Positions 5,431 to 13,413 of a DNA stretch of 14,088 nt are shown here, one piece after another. The notes beneath the pieces are model-generated. The model ran no database searches and had not been told where the DNA came from. It worked only from the letters and a program-made list of their open reading frames with translations. Numbering within the stretch: position 1 is the stretch's first letter; every line of letters starts with the position of its first letter. The stretch is from Spirochaetota bacterium (GTDB taxonomy: Bacteria > Spirochaetota > Brevinematia > DTOW01): contig JAPYWX010000026.1 in the NCBI GenBank assembly GCA_028276145.1, positions 1-14,088 of the forward strand, given 5' to 3'. The translations under genes and the position numbers were made by a program.

Positions 5431-8429
5431 AATAGAACTTCGGCGTTTTTTAATTGGTATGATACAACTTTTGAAACTCCTTTTTCTTCCATTGTCACAC
5501 CGTATATAGTGTTACATATGTCCAAGGTTGATTTGTTGTGAGATATTATTATGAACTGTGTTTTACTTTCAAAAGCTTTTATTAGTCTTTTGAACCTTTC
5601 GTTGTTTTCGTCATCCAAAGGTGCATCCACTTCATCAAGTATGACAAGAGGTGTATTTTTTATCATAAGTGCTGAGAAAATCAGAATTATACTTACTAGA
5701 GCCTTTTCGCCACCTGACAGTAGAAGTATGTTTTTTATCTTTTTGCCTGGTATGTTTACTATGAATTCTATTCCTCCCTCGACTAAATCGTTATTGTCTA
5801 GCTCTATCTTTACTCCTCCGCCACCGAAAACCTCTTTGAATACGGTAGTTATGACTTCCTCTACCTTTTGTATGGAAGAAGAAATTATCGTTTCTATTTC
5901 TTTGTTTATGTCAGATATTACGCCTTCTAGTTTTTCTTTGCTTTGTAGAAGGTCATCATAGTTGAATTTCAAAAACTTGTATCTTTCTTCTACTTCTGGT
6001 AGCTCGTCAATTGCGGAGAAGTTAACATTTACCAAATTGTTTATTTCCCTCTTGAGGTTTTCTAGTCTTCTGTGATATTCGTTTGGCTCAAAGTCTTTCG
6101 GTAGTTCAATGGTTTCAATGTTTGAGCCATACTTTTCGAAGATGCTGTTTTTTAGTTTCTCTATCTGATTGTTGGTGATTTCTATTTTACCGATTAACTC
6201 ATGTAGAACTTTGTTTTTGTTTATTTCTTCGTCCTTTAGTGTGTTAAGTTCTTTTATGTAGTTTTTGAAAACTTCGTTTAGTTCTCTGACTTTGACAGAG
6301 TATTCGCCTATTTCCTTGAGTAGTTCATCTTTTGAGTTTTTGAGTTTAGAGATTTCTTCCTCTTTAGATGGAAGTAAAAGCTTTAGCTTTTCTATATTCT
6401 CTCTGTGCTCCTTTACCTCACTTTCTATTTTGCTTATTCGGTTATTTATTTCTTTTACTTCCTTTTCTATGTTATCTAGCCTGTTTGAAATGTTTTCTTT
6501 CTCAGTTTGTGCCTTTGTTAGAGAGTTTTGAATCTGGTTGAACTCTGCTTGTCTTTGGCTAATCTGATGCTTGAGTTGGTTTATTGAATTATTGATTATG
6601 TTGAAGTCTAAATTTTTTAGAATTTCTTCAATAACTTTTCTTAGCTTAAAAAATTCTTCATCGTCTGCCTTTAGTGTTTTTAAGATGTCAGCGTTGTAGG
6701 AGGGGGTGCTGTAAGTACTGGTGCTATAAGCACTAGTGCTGTAAGCACTTAGGGTTTCTATGGTTTTTGTGACTATTTCTGTTCTTTTTTTAATTAGGTT
6801 AGTTCTTTTTGTTTTTAGTTTTTCTAGTTCGTCGTATTTGTAGTTTAGTTCTTCTTCATAGGAAATGATGTTTTGTTCCAGAGTTTTGAATTCTCTTTCT
6901 AAGAAAGAGAGTTCTCTTTCTAGTGAGAAGATATTTTTTTCAATTATGTTCAGTTTTTCGGTTAGTTCTGAGAGGTGATTTTTTTGGCTTTCTACTTCTT
7001 CAACTAAAGTTTCTAATTTGGACCTTAGTGATGATATTTCTTTGTCTATTTTTTCTCTTTTTGTGAAGAAATCGCTGCTTATGGATGATGGAAGTAGAGA
7101 TAGACTATTTAATAGCTCGTTAGCTGAATCTTTTATTTCCTCTGCTATTTTTGCTGGTTCTGGGGAGTTTGCTATTAGTTCACACTTGTTTATTATGAGT
7201 TTGGAGATTTCCTTAGCTCTTTTTATGAAGTCACCTACGATTAGTGCATTCCTTCCGATTTCTTTTGAAAACTCATCGAATAGCTTTTGTGACTCGGTGG
7301 TGAGTTCTTTAATCATGTTTTGGGTTTCTTTTATTACATCACTAGAGGTAGCTATGTACTTTTTGAGTTGGGTTATCTGTTCTTTTAGTTCTTCTCTTTG
7401 CTCTCTCAGGTTTTCAATTTTGATGGTTTTATCTTCCTTTTGAATTTCAATGTCTGAGAGGTTACTTTTGAGATCAGAAATTTTATCAGTTAAGGAAGAT
7501 ATTTCTGTTTCTATTTCTGTTTCCCTTGCTAAGCTACTACTAATTTCGTTTTCAGTGATTTCTAGGTCCTTGAGTGTTTTGTTACAGAAGTTTACCAATT
7601 CGTAGATTTTTGCTCTTTCCTCTTCGTTTAGAGTTAGTTCTTTACTTAACCTTTTTATTTCTTCTTCTAGATTTGATGCTTTTTGGGATATTTCTGGTAT
7701 GATTTCAAGGATTTTTGAGAGTTTTGAGGAGATAACCTCTCTTTCTTCTAAGAGAATTTTTTTCCTTGTCTCTAGATTATCTTTTTCTTTTTCTAATGAA
7801 TCTATGAGGCGGTTACTTAGCTCTACTTTTGAGAGTATTTCTCTTTTTTCTACTTCCTTTTCACTAATGTTCTTTTCAACTTCGCCTAGTTTCCTTCTTT
7901 TTTCTTCCAGTATTGCCGAGTATGTTTGAAGTTCGTTATCAACATCTTTTATTTTTGATTCAATTTCACCAATTTTCTTTAGTATTTCTTCAATTTCATC
8001 TATTGCTTTGCTTTTTTCTTTTTCTAGAGTGTTTAGCTTTTGTTTGTATTTTTCTAGGTTGAACCTATTGATAGCCTTTTCGTATAGTTCAATTTGGTTT
8101 TGAAGTTCTTTGTATTTTTTTGCTTTTTCTGACTGCTCCTTGAGTTTGAAGTATTCTCTTTCGGTTTGTTCGAGAGAAATAAGAATTTTCTCTAGGTCAA
8201 AAATTATTTCTTTTAGTCTTTTTTCAGCTTCTCCTTTTTTGAATTTTGCTTTTGATATTCCTAGTAGTTCGTCAATGTAGTTTCTTTTTTCGGATGGGTC
8301 ACCTACCACGAGTTTATCGACTTCGTCTTGTCCAATTATTGAGTATCCTTCTTTGCCGAAGCCTGTGCCTAGAAAGAGATTGATAACATCCTTGACTCTA
8401 GTTTCTGTTGAGAAGTGTTTTTGTTTCAC
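5427..8429 (-). CDS. smc: SMC protein, C-terminal portion (frame-separated)
   Basis: These 1000 codons form most of a bacterial chromosome-condensation SMC ATPase. They begin within the N-terminal head (TRVKDVINLFLGTGFGKEGYSIIGQDEVDKL), run through long coiled coils (~65-385 and ~458-850), and end with the C-terminal head: signature LLSGGEKALVSI, Walker B LVILDEVDAPLDD and the switch-region His in IIISHN. The preceding NFSAIDELPEVEERYKFL is also typical. The apparent GTG start at 8429 overlaps the 119-codon 5' part in another frame by 32 nt and lies inside the head fold, so it is more likely the result of a frameshift than a true start. No canonical hinge (500-670 in other SMCs) is recognisable; the only non-coiled apex is ~385-458. 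Residues 561-575 come from an intergenic repeat. The stop overlaps the convergent glycosyltransferase. Confidence 0.9.
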   Translation of the reverse strand: MKQKHFSTETRVKDVINLFLGTGFGKEGYSIIGQDEVDKLVVGDPSEKRNYIDELLGISKAKFKKGEAEKRLKEIIFDLEKILISLEQTEREYFKLKEQSEKAKKYKELQNQIELYEKAINRFNLEKYKQKLNTLEKEKSKAIDEIEEILKKIGEIESKIKDVDNELQTYSAILEEKRRKLGEVEKNISEKEVEKREILSKVELSNRLIDSLEKEKDNLETRKKILLEEREVISSKLSKILEIIPEISQKASNLEEEIKRLSKELTLNEEERAKIYELVNFCNKTLKDLEITENEISSSLARETEIETEISSLTDKISDLKSNLSDIEIQKEDKTIKIENLREQREELKEQITQLKKYIATSSDVIKETQNMIKELTTESQKLFDEFSKEIGRNALIVGDFIKRAKEISKLIINKCELIANSPEPAKIAEEIKDSANELLNSLSLLPSSISSDFFTKREKIDKEISSLRSKLETLVEEVESQKNHLSELTEKLNIIEKNIFSLERELSFLEREFKTLEQNIISYEEELNYKYDELEKLKTKRTNLIKKRTEIVTKTIETLSAYSTSAYSTSTYSTPSYNADILKTLKADDEEFFKLRKVIEEILKNLDFNIINNSINQLKHQISQRQAEFNQIQNSLTKAQTEKENISNRLDNIEKEVKEINNRISKIESEVKEHRENIEKLKLLLPSKEEEISKLKNSKDELLKEIGEYSVKVRELNEVFKNYIKELNTLKDEEINKNKVLHELIGKIEITNNQIEKLKNSIFEKYGSNIETIELPKDFEPNEYHRRLENLKREINNLVNVNFSAIDELPEVEERYKFLKFNYDDLLQSKEKLEGVISDINKEIETIISSSIQKVEEVITTVFKEVFGGGGVKIELDNNDLVEGGIEFIVNIPGKKIKNILLLSGGEKALVSIILIFSALMIKNTPLVILDEVDAPLDDENNERFKRLIKAFESKTQFIIISHNKSTLDICNTIYGVTMEEKGVSKVVSYQLKNAEVLF
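6705..6749 (-). repeat. Three palindrome units inside smc, in frame
   Basis: On the coding strand the units are AGTGCTTACAGCACT, AGTGCTTATAGCACC and AGTACTTACAGCACC, 15 nt each. They match the intergenic GTGCT-N-AGCAC palindromes. At this period they keep the reading frame and encode SAYST, SAYST and STYST (codons 561-575), a Ser/Thr/Tyr-rich stretch unlike the charged coiled coil around it. Intergenic arrays have a 16-17 nt period; only a multiple of 3 is tolerated here. Confidence 0.85.
8398..8429 (-). other. Frameshift site within smc
   Basis: The 5' part of smc stops at TAG (8400-8398) after YYRSGETKTLLNRN. The continuation RVKDVINLFLGTG, expected in the same protein, lies one frame on, at +1. 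Skipping one T before AGAGTC would join them. The joined loop is then about two residues shorter than usual between RSGE and R-K-D, which fits a small deletion of 2 or 5 nt. An A5 run (AAACAAAAACAC) is in the overlap, so an assembly indel is possible. Confidence 0.75.
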
Positions 8430-8757
8430 CTGACCTATAGTATCTTTTTGTTATCTCTACTTCATCCAGTGGTATAGGTAGTATTCTGGTTGAGTTATCA
8501 AAGAGTAATGAAACTTCGGCTACGCTTAGGGGTTGTCTGTACTGTGAGCCTGAGAAGAGTATATCTTCGAAGCCTGAGCTTCTTAGGGTTTTTGGGCTAT
8601 TTTCTCCGAGACACCACCTTATTGCGTCAATTATGTTGCTTTTACCGCTGCCGTTTGGACCAACAATACCTGTAATTGTAGAAACGAATTCTACTTTTGT
8701 CCTGTCAGCAAATGATTTGAAGCCGAAGAGTTCTATTTTCTTTAGGAAAACTGGCAT
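8398..8757 (-). CDS. smc: SMC protein, N-terminal portion (frame-separated)
   Basis: This 119-codon segment is the start of the SMC head. It begins with the family's typical opening (LKKIELFGFKSFADRTKVEF), carries the Walker A GPNGSGKS at residues 33-40, then IIDAIRWCLGE and LRSSGFEDILFSGS (~59-70), and ends in EITKRYYRSGETKTLLNRN before a TAG. Normal SMC proteins continue straight into the strand and helix encoded in the next reading frame, so alone this piece lacks most of the ATPase fold. The ATG at 8757 is 1 nt after the TAA of the phosphohexomutase gene (TAATATG), which implies coupled translation. Together the two parts would give about 1110 residues, slightly short for a bacterial SMC (1150-1190). 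Confidence 0.9.
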   Translation of the reverse strand: MPVFLKKIELFGFKSFADRTKVEFVSTITGIVGPNGSGKSNIIDAIRWCLGENSPKTLRSSGFEDILFSGSQYRQPLSVAEVSLLFDNSTRILPIPLDEVEITKRYYRSGETKTLLNRN

Positions 8758-8758
8758 A

Positions 8759-10537
8759 TTAGCTTAGTATGTAGCTTTTGACACTCTCTACTAGTTTTTC
8801 TGCTTCTTTTTTGTACTCTTCAATTCTCGTTATATCGTTGTCGAACTTACTGAAGAAGTATATTTTTAACTTTGGTTCTGTTCCTGATGGCCTCACTATA
8901 AATTTGTTTTGTCCTTCTAGATTTATGATTATGACATCGGACTTTGGTAAATCGGTAGCATATTCCTTAATTTCACCTGTGGTGAAATCTTCTATTGTCC
9001 TGTTTTTAATGTCTATTCTTGTTAAGGGTTTGAGTCCATTGAATTCTGGTAGTTTTTCTTTCCTCAGTTTATTGACTATTTCGTTCATTTTTTTGAGTCC
9101 TTCTATTCCTTCAAGTTCTATTGATTCTAGTTTTTCGATATGTACTCCGTACATTTTGTATATCTCGTAGAGATAATCTTTAAGTGTTAAGCCTCTCTTT
9201 TTTAGGTCTTCCACCATCAGGCTTATTATACATGTTGATATTACTGAGTCCTTGTCTCTTACATCTGTTCCGTAGAGGTAGCCTATACTCTCTTCGCATC
9301 CGAATACGAACCTTTTCTTACCTTCAAATTCTCTTATTTTCTCACCAATGTACTTGAAGCCAGTTAGTGTAAGGTATGTTTCAACTCCGTAGTTTTGGGC
9401 GATTTTTTGAATTAAATCTGTTGTTACTATCGTTGTTACAACAAAGCCATTTTCGGGTAACCTTCCTCTTCTGAGAAGATTAGATAATATCCAGTTTAGC
9501 ATCATTGAAGAAAGTTGGTTGCCAGAAAAGAGAGTTATTTCACCGTTTATGTTTATTCCTGCTCTTACCCTATCAGCGTCAGGGTCAGAAGCAAAGAATA
9601 CATCAGCACCAACTTTCTTAGCTAGTTCTATGCTGTTTTTGAATGAATTATCATCCTCTGGATTAGGAGAAGGAACTACACTGAATGTACCGTCAGTTGT
9701 AGTTTCTTCTTCAACTAAGTATATGTTTTCAAATCCTATGTACCTTAAGGCATCAGGTGTTAGGTTTATTGATGTTCCATGTAGAGGTGTGTAAACTATT
9801 TTAATGTTATTTCTATATGAAGTGTCATCAACATCGTAGATTTCGCTTAAGTTGACTTTCATTACCCTTAGGTATGCTTCTTTTAATTCTTCCAAAACGT
9901 AGTGTAACTTTGTTGAATTTATTAGTTCATTATTTGATATTGTTTTTACTTTTGAGGTATCGTCTATTTTGTACACTTCGTCAATTATTGCTTTGTCATG
10001 TGGTGCTACAACTTGTGCTCCGTCATCCCAGTAAACTTTGTATCCGTTGTACTCCGGTGGGTTGTGTGATGCTGTCAGGATTATTCCGAAATCTGTTTTG
10101 TAGTATCTGATACCAAAAGAAGAGAACGGAGTAGGCATCGGTAATTTCAAGATGTAAACATCAATATCGTTAGCAATCAATACTTTAGCCGCTTCTATTG
10201 CGAAGTCGTAGGAATTTTTCCTTGTGTCATACCCTATGAAACAAGAGAGCTTTTTGTTAGGTTTGACACTTTTAACATAGTTGACGAGTCCTTGTGTAGC
10301 AAACATGACGGTGTACTTGTTCATTCTGTTTGTGCCTATTGCCATTTTGCCGCGCATTCCGCCGGTGCCAAACTCTAGTTTTTTATAGAATCTATCCTCT
10401 AGTTCTTTTATATTGCCTTCGTCCAGTAACCTTTGTATTTCCTCTTTTACATCCTCACCAAAGTTTAGCCATACACTCAGATTCCTTTTTGCCTCTTCAG
10501 AAAGATTTAAATTTTCAACATTGATTCCCTTTACCAT
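8759..10537 (-). CDS. Alpha-phosphohexomutase (phosphoglucomutase/phosphomannomutase)
   Basis: This 592-aa four-domain phosphohexomutase of the PgcA/Pgm2 type interconverts hexose 1- and 6-phosphates through a phosphoserine, in the cytoplasm. All four family motifs are present: EFGTGGMRG (55-63), active-site serine S157 in TASHNPPEYNGYK, the magnesium loop DPDADR (D318, D320, D322), the sugar-specificity loop GCEESIGYL (413-421) and the phosphate-binding RPSGTEPK (549-556). The length is typical for this long subgroup. Glucose 1-phosphate made here would feed nucleotide-sugar synthesis and hence glycosyltransferases such as the one at 4336. The gene is first in an operon with smc, with a promoter at 10571-10599. 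No strong Shine-Dalgarno sequence is seen before the ATG. Whether glucose or mannose is preferred cannot be read. Confidence 0.93.
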   Translation of the reverse strand: MVKGINVENLNLSEEAKRNLSVWLNFGEDVKEEIQRLLDEGNIKELEDRFYKKLEFGTGGMRGKMAIGTNRMNKYTVMFATQGLVNYVKSVKPNKKLSCFIGYDTRKNSYDFAIEAAKVLIANDIDVYILKLPMPTPFSSFGIRYYKTDFGIILTASHNPPEYNGYKVYWDDGAQVVAPHDKAIIDEVYKIDDTSKVKTISNNELINSTKLHYVLEELKEAYLRVMKVNLSEIYDVDDTSYRNNIKIVYTPLHGTSINLTPDALRYIGFENIYLVEEETTTDGTFSVVPSPNPEDDNSFKNSIELAKKVGADVFFASDPDADRVRAGININGEITLFSGNQLSSMMLNWILSNLLRRGRLPENGFVVTTIVTTDLIQKIAQNYGVETYLTLTGFKYIGEKIREFEGKKRFVFGCEESIGYLYGTDVRDKDSVISTCIISLMVEDLKKRGLTLKDYLYEIYKMYGVHIEKLESIELEGIEGLKKMNEIVNKLRKEKLPEFNGLKPLTRIDIKNRTIEDFTTGEIKEYATDLPKSDVIIINLEGQNKFIVRPSGTEPKLKIYFFSKFDNDITRIEEYKKEAEKLVESVKSYILS

Positions 10538-10570
10538 ACTTTTAACCCCAAAGATAAGAATGAAAGAAAA

Positions 10571-10599
10571 TTATTAATTCACCTGCTGATTAATTTCAA
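10571..10599 (-). promoter_or_regulatory. Sigma70-type promoter of the phosphohexomutase-smc operon
   Basis: On the minus strand, TTGAAA (10599-10594) and TAATAA (10576-10571) are separated by exactly 17 nt. The transcription start would fall near 10564, giving a leader of roughly 27 nt before the ATG at 10537. The repeat block begins immediately upstream of the -35 box. Confidence 0.65.
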
Positions 10600-10806
10600 T
10601 TTGATTAGGTGCTTATAGAACCTAATTAGAAAGGTGCTAATTAGCACATTTCTATTAGTAGTCCACCGTATTTAATTGTTGAGAGGTTTCACCTCATTTT
10701 TTGAAGGGGTTTATACCTCTCTACATCCTTAAAGAAATTTAAACAAAAAGTGCTTAAAGTGCTTAAAGCACTTAAAGCACTTAATTAGAAAGGTGCTATT
10801 GAGCAC
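10600..10806. repeat. Degenerate composite repeat block, partly inverted
   Basis: This gene-free block holds palindromes GTGCTTATAGAAC (10609-10621), GTGCTAATTAGCAC (10634-10647, perfect) and GTGCTATTGAGCAC (10793-10806), plus hairpins of the GAGGT/ACCTC type around 10683-10731. The segment at 10653-10667 is the reverse complement of GGTGGACTACTAATA, which resembles the GGTGGGACTACTAAA next to G-quadruplex motif 3. This copy therefore appears inverted relative to those at the window ends. AATTAGAAAGGTGCTA occurs twice within the block (before 10634 and before 10793). Confidence 0.7.
10740..10782 (-). terminator. Nested 35-nt palindrome with T-rich tail, candidate terminator
   Basis: Positions 10748-10782 form a near-perfect 35-nt palindrome made of two nested copies of the family palindrome (AAGTGCTT with AAGCACTT). 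Read on the minus strand it is followed by TTTGTTT, after several Ts that end the stem. It sits about 65 nt beyond the stop of the PHP gene, the right place for an intrinsic terminator of that transcript. A repeat-family role is not excluded. Confidence 0.5.
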
Positions 10807-10847
10807 TATTGAAGAAAGATGAAAATTTTCTTTGGTTTTGTGGTGTT

Positions 10848-11504
10848 CTAAGAGTTGTATTTCTTTATTATTTCTAGGGAGTTCTGAAAGACTGTTATGA
10901 TGTCTGAGTCGTCCAAGCCGGCACCTTTAAGTATTTTCCTGGCTGTTTCGTCAGTGATTAGGTTTTCTGGTGAGTGGGTGTCTGTGTTTATTACCATTTT
11001 TACGTTGTGCTTCTTACACAGTTTGGCAACATGTCCGTTTGTTATTGAATGCCCTTTCCTCGCTGTAATTTCAAGGTATTTTTGGTTTTCATTAGCTAGG
11101 ATTACGTCTTCTTCTGATATAAGCCCTGGATGTGCCAGTATATCAACATACTTGCTTTTTATCGCTTCTCTGTTTGTTCCTAGCTCAACTGGCTCGACGA
11201 TCGTTTCGCCGTGAACGACTACGATTTTCGTCCCTAGTTTTTTGGCAAACTCGGCAATCTCGTTTATGTGGTGAGGTGGTACATGGGTTATCTCAACTCC
11301 CGGCAAAACTATTATGTCAGTATAGTAGTTTTTTGCTTCTTCGCAGAACTTAACTATTTCCTTTACTACTATCTCAACATTTGATATGTCAACATGGTCT
11401 GTTATTGCCATTGCTGAGTATCCAATTTTTCTAGCTCTTTGGACTAGCTCGTTTGGGGATAGTTCCCCATCGCTCAAAAAGGTGTGCATGTGTAAATCTA
11501 TCAT
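10848..11504 (-). CDS. PHP-domain phosphoesterase (histidinol phosphatase-like)
   Basis: This 218-aa protein is a small stand-alone PHP domain, a metal-dependent phosphoesterase fold. Ligand motifs appear in order: H5-x-H7 and D12 in DLHMHTFLSDG, TDHVD (H37), PGVEIT (E71), VVHGE (H98), ILAHPG (H125) and NTDTHS (D175, H177). This complete set implies an active trinuclear metal site. Members include histidinol-phosphate phosphatases and nucleases or phosphatases of unknown substrate; this short form is usually annotated histidinol phosphatase-like. Nothing in the neighbourhood belongs to histidine synthesis, so the substrate is open. The start is supported by the catalytic HxH at residues 5-7 and an AAGGG 2 nt before the ATG. 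No signal peptide or membrane segment is seen. It is transcribed alone, divergently from the arsenate reductase-like gene. Confidence 0.85.
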   Translation of the reverse strand: MIDLHMHTFLSDGELSPNELVQRARKIGYSAMAITDHVDISNVEIVVKEIVKFCEEAKNYYTDIIVLPGVEITHVPPHHINEIAEFAKKLGTKIVVVHGETIVEPVELGTNREAIKSKYVDILAHPGLISEEDVILANENQKYLEITARKGHSITNGHVAKLCKKHNVKMVINTDTHSPENLITDETARKILKGAGLDDSDIITVFQNSLEIIKKYNS

Positions 11505-11554
11505 AGCCCTTAGGTCATTTTGAATGTAGAAGTTCGGTTTTTTCCATTTTCTTT

Positions 11555-11577
11555 TAAGAGAGGCTTTGCCTCTCTTA
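11555..11577. repeat. Perfect 10-bp hairpin between divergent genes
   Basis: The left arm is TAAGAGAGGC, the loop is TTT and the right arm is GCCTCTCTTA. It has the same stem length and the same GGC/GCC loop-closing end as the hairpins at 101 and 299, and is a solitary member of that family with no quadruplex or array beside it. It lies ~50 nt upstream of the PHP start and ~75 nt upstream of the arsenate reductase-like start, with no T-tract after it. Confidence 0.8.
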
Positions 11578-11652
11578 GGTTTATTTTAAACTTTACGAAT
11601 TCTTTACAAATTCCTAGGAAAAACTTGTCAGTTTTTGTTTAGAATTTAGGAT

Positions 11653-12072
11653 ATGGAGAAGAAGTATAAGATTTTGTTTCTTTGTGTTCAGAATGCCGGT
11701 AGAAGTCAGATGGCTGAAGCTTTCGCTAGGGAGATTTTAAATGATATTGTTGAGCCTTATAGTGCAGGTTCTAGACCGGCTAATGAGGTGAACCCTTTAG
11801 TTGTTGAGGCTATGAAAGAGGTAGGTATTGATATTTCTGATAAGAAGCCTAAAGGGTTTGGTGATTTGCCTAAAGGGATGATTTTTGATTTTGTTGTTAA
11901 TATGGGGTGTGGTGATACTTGCCCTTATTACCCTTCGAGAGGGACTATTGATTGGAATATACCTGACCCGAAAGATAAAGAACTTGAGGAAATAAAAAAG
12001 ATAAGAGATTTGATACGAGATAAAATCGTAGAGTTGGGTAACTACCTTAGAGCACTTTCTGGTGATAGGTAG
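11653..12072 (+). CDS. arsC: Arsenate reductase / low-molecular-weight protein phosphatase fold (ArsC, thioredoxin-type)
   Basis: This 139-aa protein matches the thioredoxin-coupled arsenate reductase branch of the low-molecular-weight tyrosine phosphatase family. The nucleophile loop CVQNAGRS has C11 and R17 (C-x5-R-S). MGCGDTCPYYP supplies the redox cysteines C86 and C90, and NIPDPKDK has the catalytic Asp at D105. Such enzymes reduce arsenate to arsenite through a three-cysteine relay. The third Cys is spaced C-x3-C rather than the C-x6-C of the Staphylococcus enzyme, as in many other bacterial and archaeal homologues. No arsenite pump or ArsR regulator is nearby, so a phosphatase or general detoxification role is possible. 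The ATG at 11653 is preceded by AGGA at very short spacing. It is probably a single-gene unit, because the next gene has its own promoter. Confidence 0.85.
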   Translation: MEKKYKILFLCVQNAGRSQMAEAFAREILNDIVEPYSAGSRPANEVNPLVVEAMKEVGIDISDKKPKGFGDLPKGMIFDFVVNMGCGDTCPYYPSRGTIDWNIPDPKDKELEEIKKIRDLIRDKIVELGNYLRALSGDR

Positions 12073-12183
12073 GCTTAAGGTAAATTTTGAAGAATTAATA
12101 ATCCTTTGTGATGATTAACTACTTTGATGTTTACGATACAACTTCAAAATAATTTTTTTCATGGAAAAGAAAGTCTAGTTTTG

Positions 12184-12212
12184 TTGAAATGTTTTTAGGT
12201 TAGTTCTATAAT
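12184..12212 (+). promoter_or_regulatory. Consensus sigma70-type promoter of second HD-GYP gene
   Basis: TTGAAA (12184-12189) and a perfect TATAAT (12207-12212) are separated by 17 nt. The transcription start would be near 12219. GAGAGAAG (12221-12228) then provides a ribosome site 4 nt before the ATG at 12233. This is the strongest promoter seen in the window. Confidence 0.85.
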
Positions 12213-12232
12213 AGACTTCAGAGAGAAGTAAT

Positions 12233-13405
12233 ATGATTGGCAGCTTTGATACTAGCCAGGTAATAACGGTTGATTACCTTAGGGATGGGATGGTTTTGAG
12301 TGGACCTCTTTATGACATGAAGGGTAGCTTCCTTTGGCCCGCTAGAGTGCCTATAAAGCAGGAATTCATTGACAGATTAAAGAGTTTAGGTATAACTGAG
12401 CTTACATATAGACCTATTTCAATAGAGACAGCGGCTAGTAAGAGCCAGGTTAGTGACCCAATGATTTCTGAGGAAACTCAAAGAAAGGTTTATAACAGTT
12501 TCGCTAATGTTGTTTGGGATATTACTAATAATTCTATTCCTAGATTAGATAAAGCTAAGGAGTCTATAAATGATGTTGCTAAGGAAATAAGAATAGGTAT
12601 TGGTAAGACAATTAATTTGCTTGACCTGAAGAGCCATGATGAGTACTCTTATGTTCATGCAGTAAACTGTAGTTTGCTTGCTACATTGGTAGCTACGAAG
12701 TTTGGCTTTACTTCGGACAGAGTCTCTTCTATAGGTGTTGGGAGTCTTTTGATGGATATAGGCAAGATTAAGATTCCTTCCTCGGTTCTTAACAAAAAAG
12801 AGCCTCTTACGCCTATAGAAGTAGATAGTATCCGAAAGCACCCAGTAATAGGGTATCAGTTGATAAAGGATTCTACAGAGATTGATGACATAGCTAAAAG
12901 GATAGTTCTTATGCATCATGAGAGGGTTGATGGTAGAGGGTATCCTTTGGGTGTTACAGGAGATAAAATAGATGTATACGTAAAGATAGCTTCAATATGT
13001 GATGCTTTTGATGCTATGACTACAGAGAGGCCATATAGACCTCCATTACCAATTAGAGTTGCGATTGAGGAGATACTCAAGGAAGCTGGTACTAAGTTTG
13101 ACCCTGAGGTAGCTCTTAGGTTTGCTGTAGAAGTATCTAAAGTTTACAAAATTCAATCTCCTTTGTCTGAAAATTCTGTTGTTCAGCTTTCAACAGGTGA
13201 GATAGGAATAGTTCTTAGGTTACATTCTGATTACGATATGATGCCAGAAGTGCTCATCGTTCTTGATACTTTCGGTAATCCTTTGAGAAATATGGTTTCT
13301 GTTGACCTTGTCAAGGATTCAGTTGGTAGGAAAGTATCTAAAATTATTTACGACATTTCCTTGATACTGAAAGTTAAGTCTCTAGCAGAGAGTAAGATTA
13401 GATAA
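12233..13405 (+). CDS. HD-GYP domain protein, second copy
   Basis: This 390-aa protein has the same plan as that at 3203: an N-terminal leader (~8-65, VDYLRDGMVLSGPLYDMKG), a helical linker, an HD-GYP domain (~135-305) and a beta-rich tail (~310-375). Ligand positions are H142 (YVHAVN), D175, H203 (RKHPVIGY), H228/H229 (HHERVDGRGYP) and D257. As in the first copy, the His of the HD pair is Met (M174, MDIGK), but here the Lys is kept, so this copy is closer to an active phosphodiesterase. The role is presumably cyclic-dinucleotide turnover or sensing. It has its own strong promoter and is followed directly by repeat hairpins. No membrane helix or sensor domain is visible. The two proteins are clear paralogues in architecture but well diverged. 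Confidence 0.87.
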   Translation: MIGSFDTSQVITVDYLRDGMVLSGPLYDMKGSFLWPARVPIKQEFIDRLKSLGITELTYRPISIETAASKSQVSDPMISEETQRKVYNSFANVVWDITNNSIPRLDKAKESINDVAKEIRIGIGKTINLLDLKSHDEYSYVHAVNCSLLATLVATKFGFTSDRVSSIGVGSLLMDIGKIKIPSSVLNKKEPLTPIEVDSIRKHPVIGYQLIKDSTEIDDIAKRIVLMHHERVDGRGYPLGVTGDKIDVYVKIASICDAFDAMTTERPYRPPLPIRVAIEEILKEAGTKFDPEVALRFAVEVSKVYKIQSPLSENSVVQLSTGEIGIVLRLHSDYDMMPEVLIVLDTFGNPLRNMVSVDLVKDSVGRKVSKIIYDISLILKVKSLAESKIR

Positions 13406-13413
13406 TTATGTGT

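Noticed and set aside
5551..7443. Plus-strand open frames opposite smc
   Set aside because: They are low-complexity Ser/Phe-rich mirror frames of the coiled-coil codons, without family features or ribosome sites.
10683..10702. Intrinsic terminator GAGGT-TTC-ACCTC followed by T6 on the plus strand
   Set aside because: No plus-strand gene ends upstream of it; the adjacent genes are all on the minus strand.
12073..12183. Small gene or terminator between the arsenate reductase-like and HD-GYP genes
   Set aside because: Only weak short inverted repeats and no coding frame are visible; I see nothing supportable there besides the downstream promoter.
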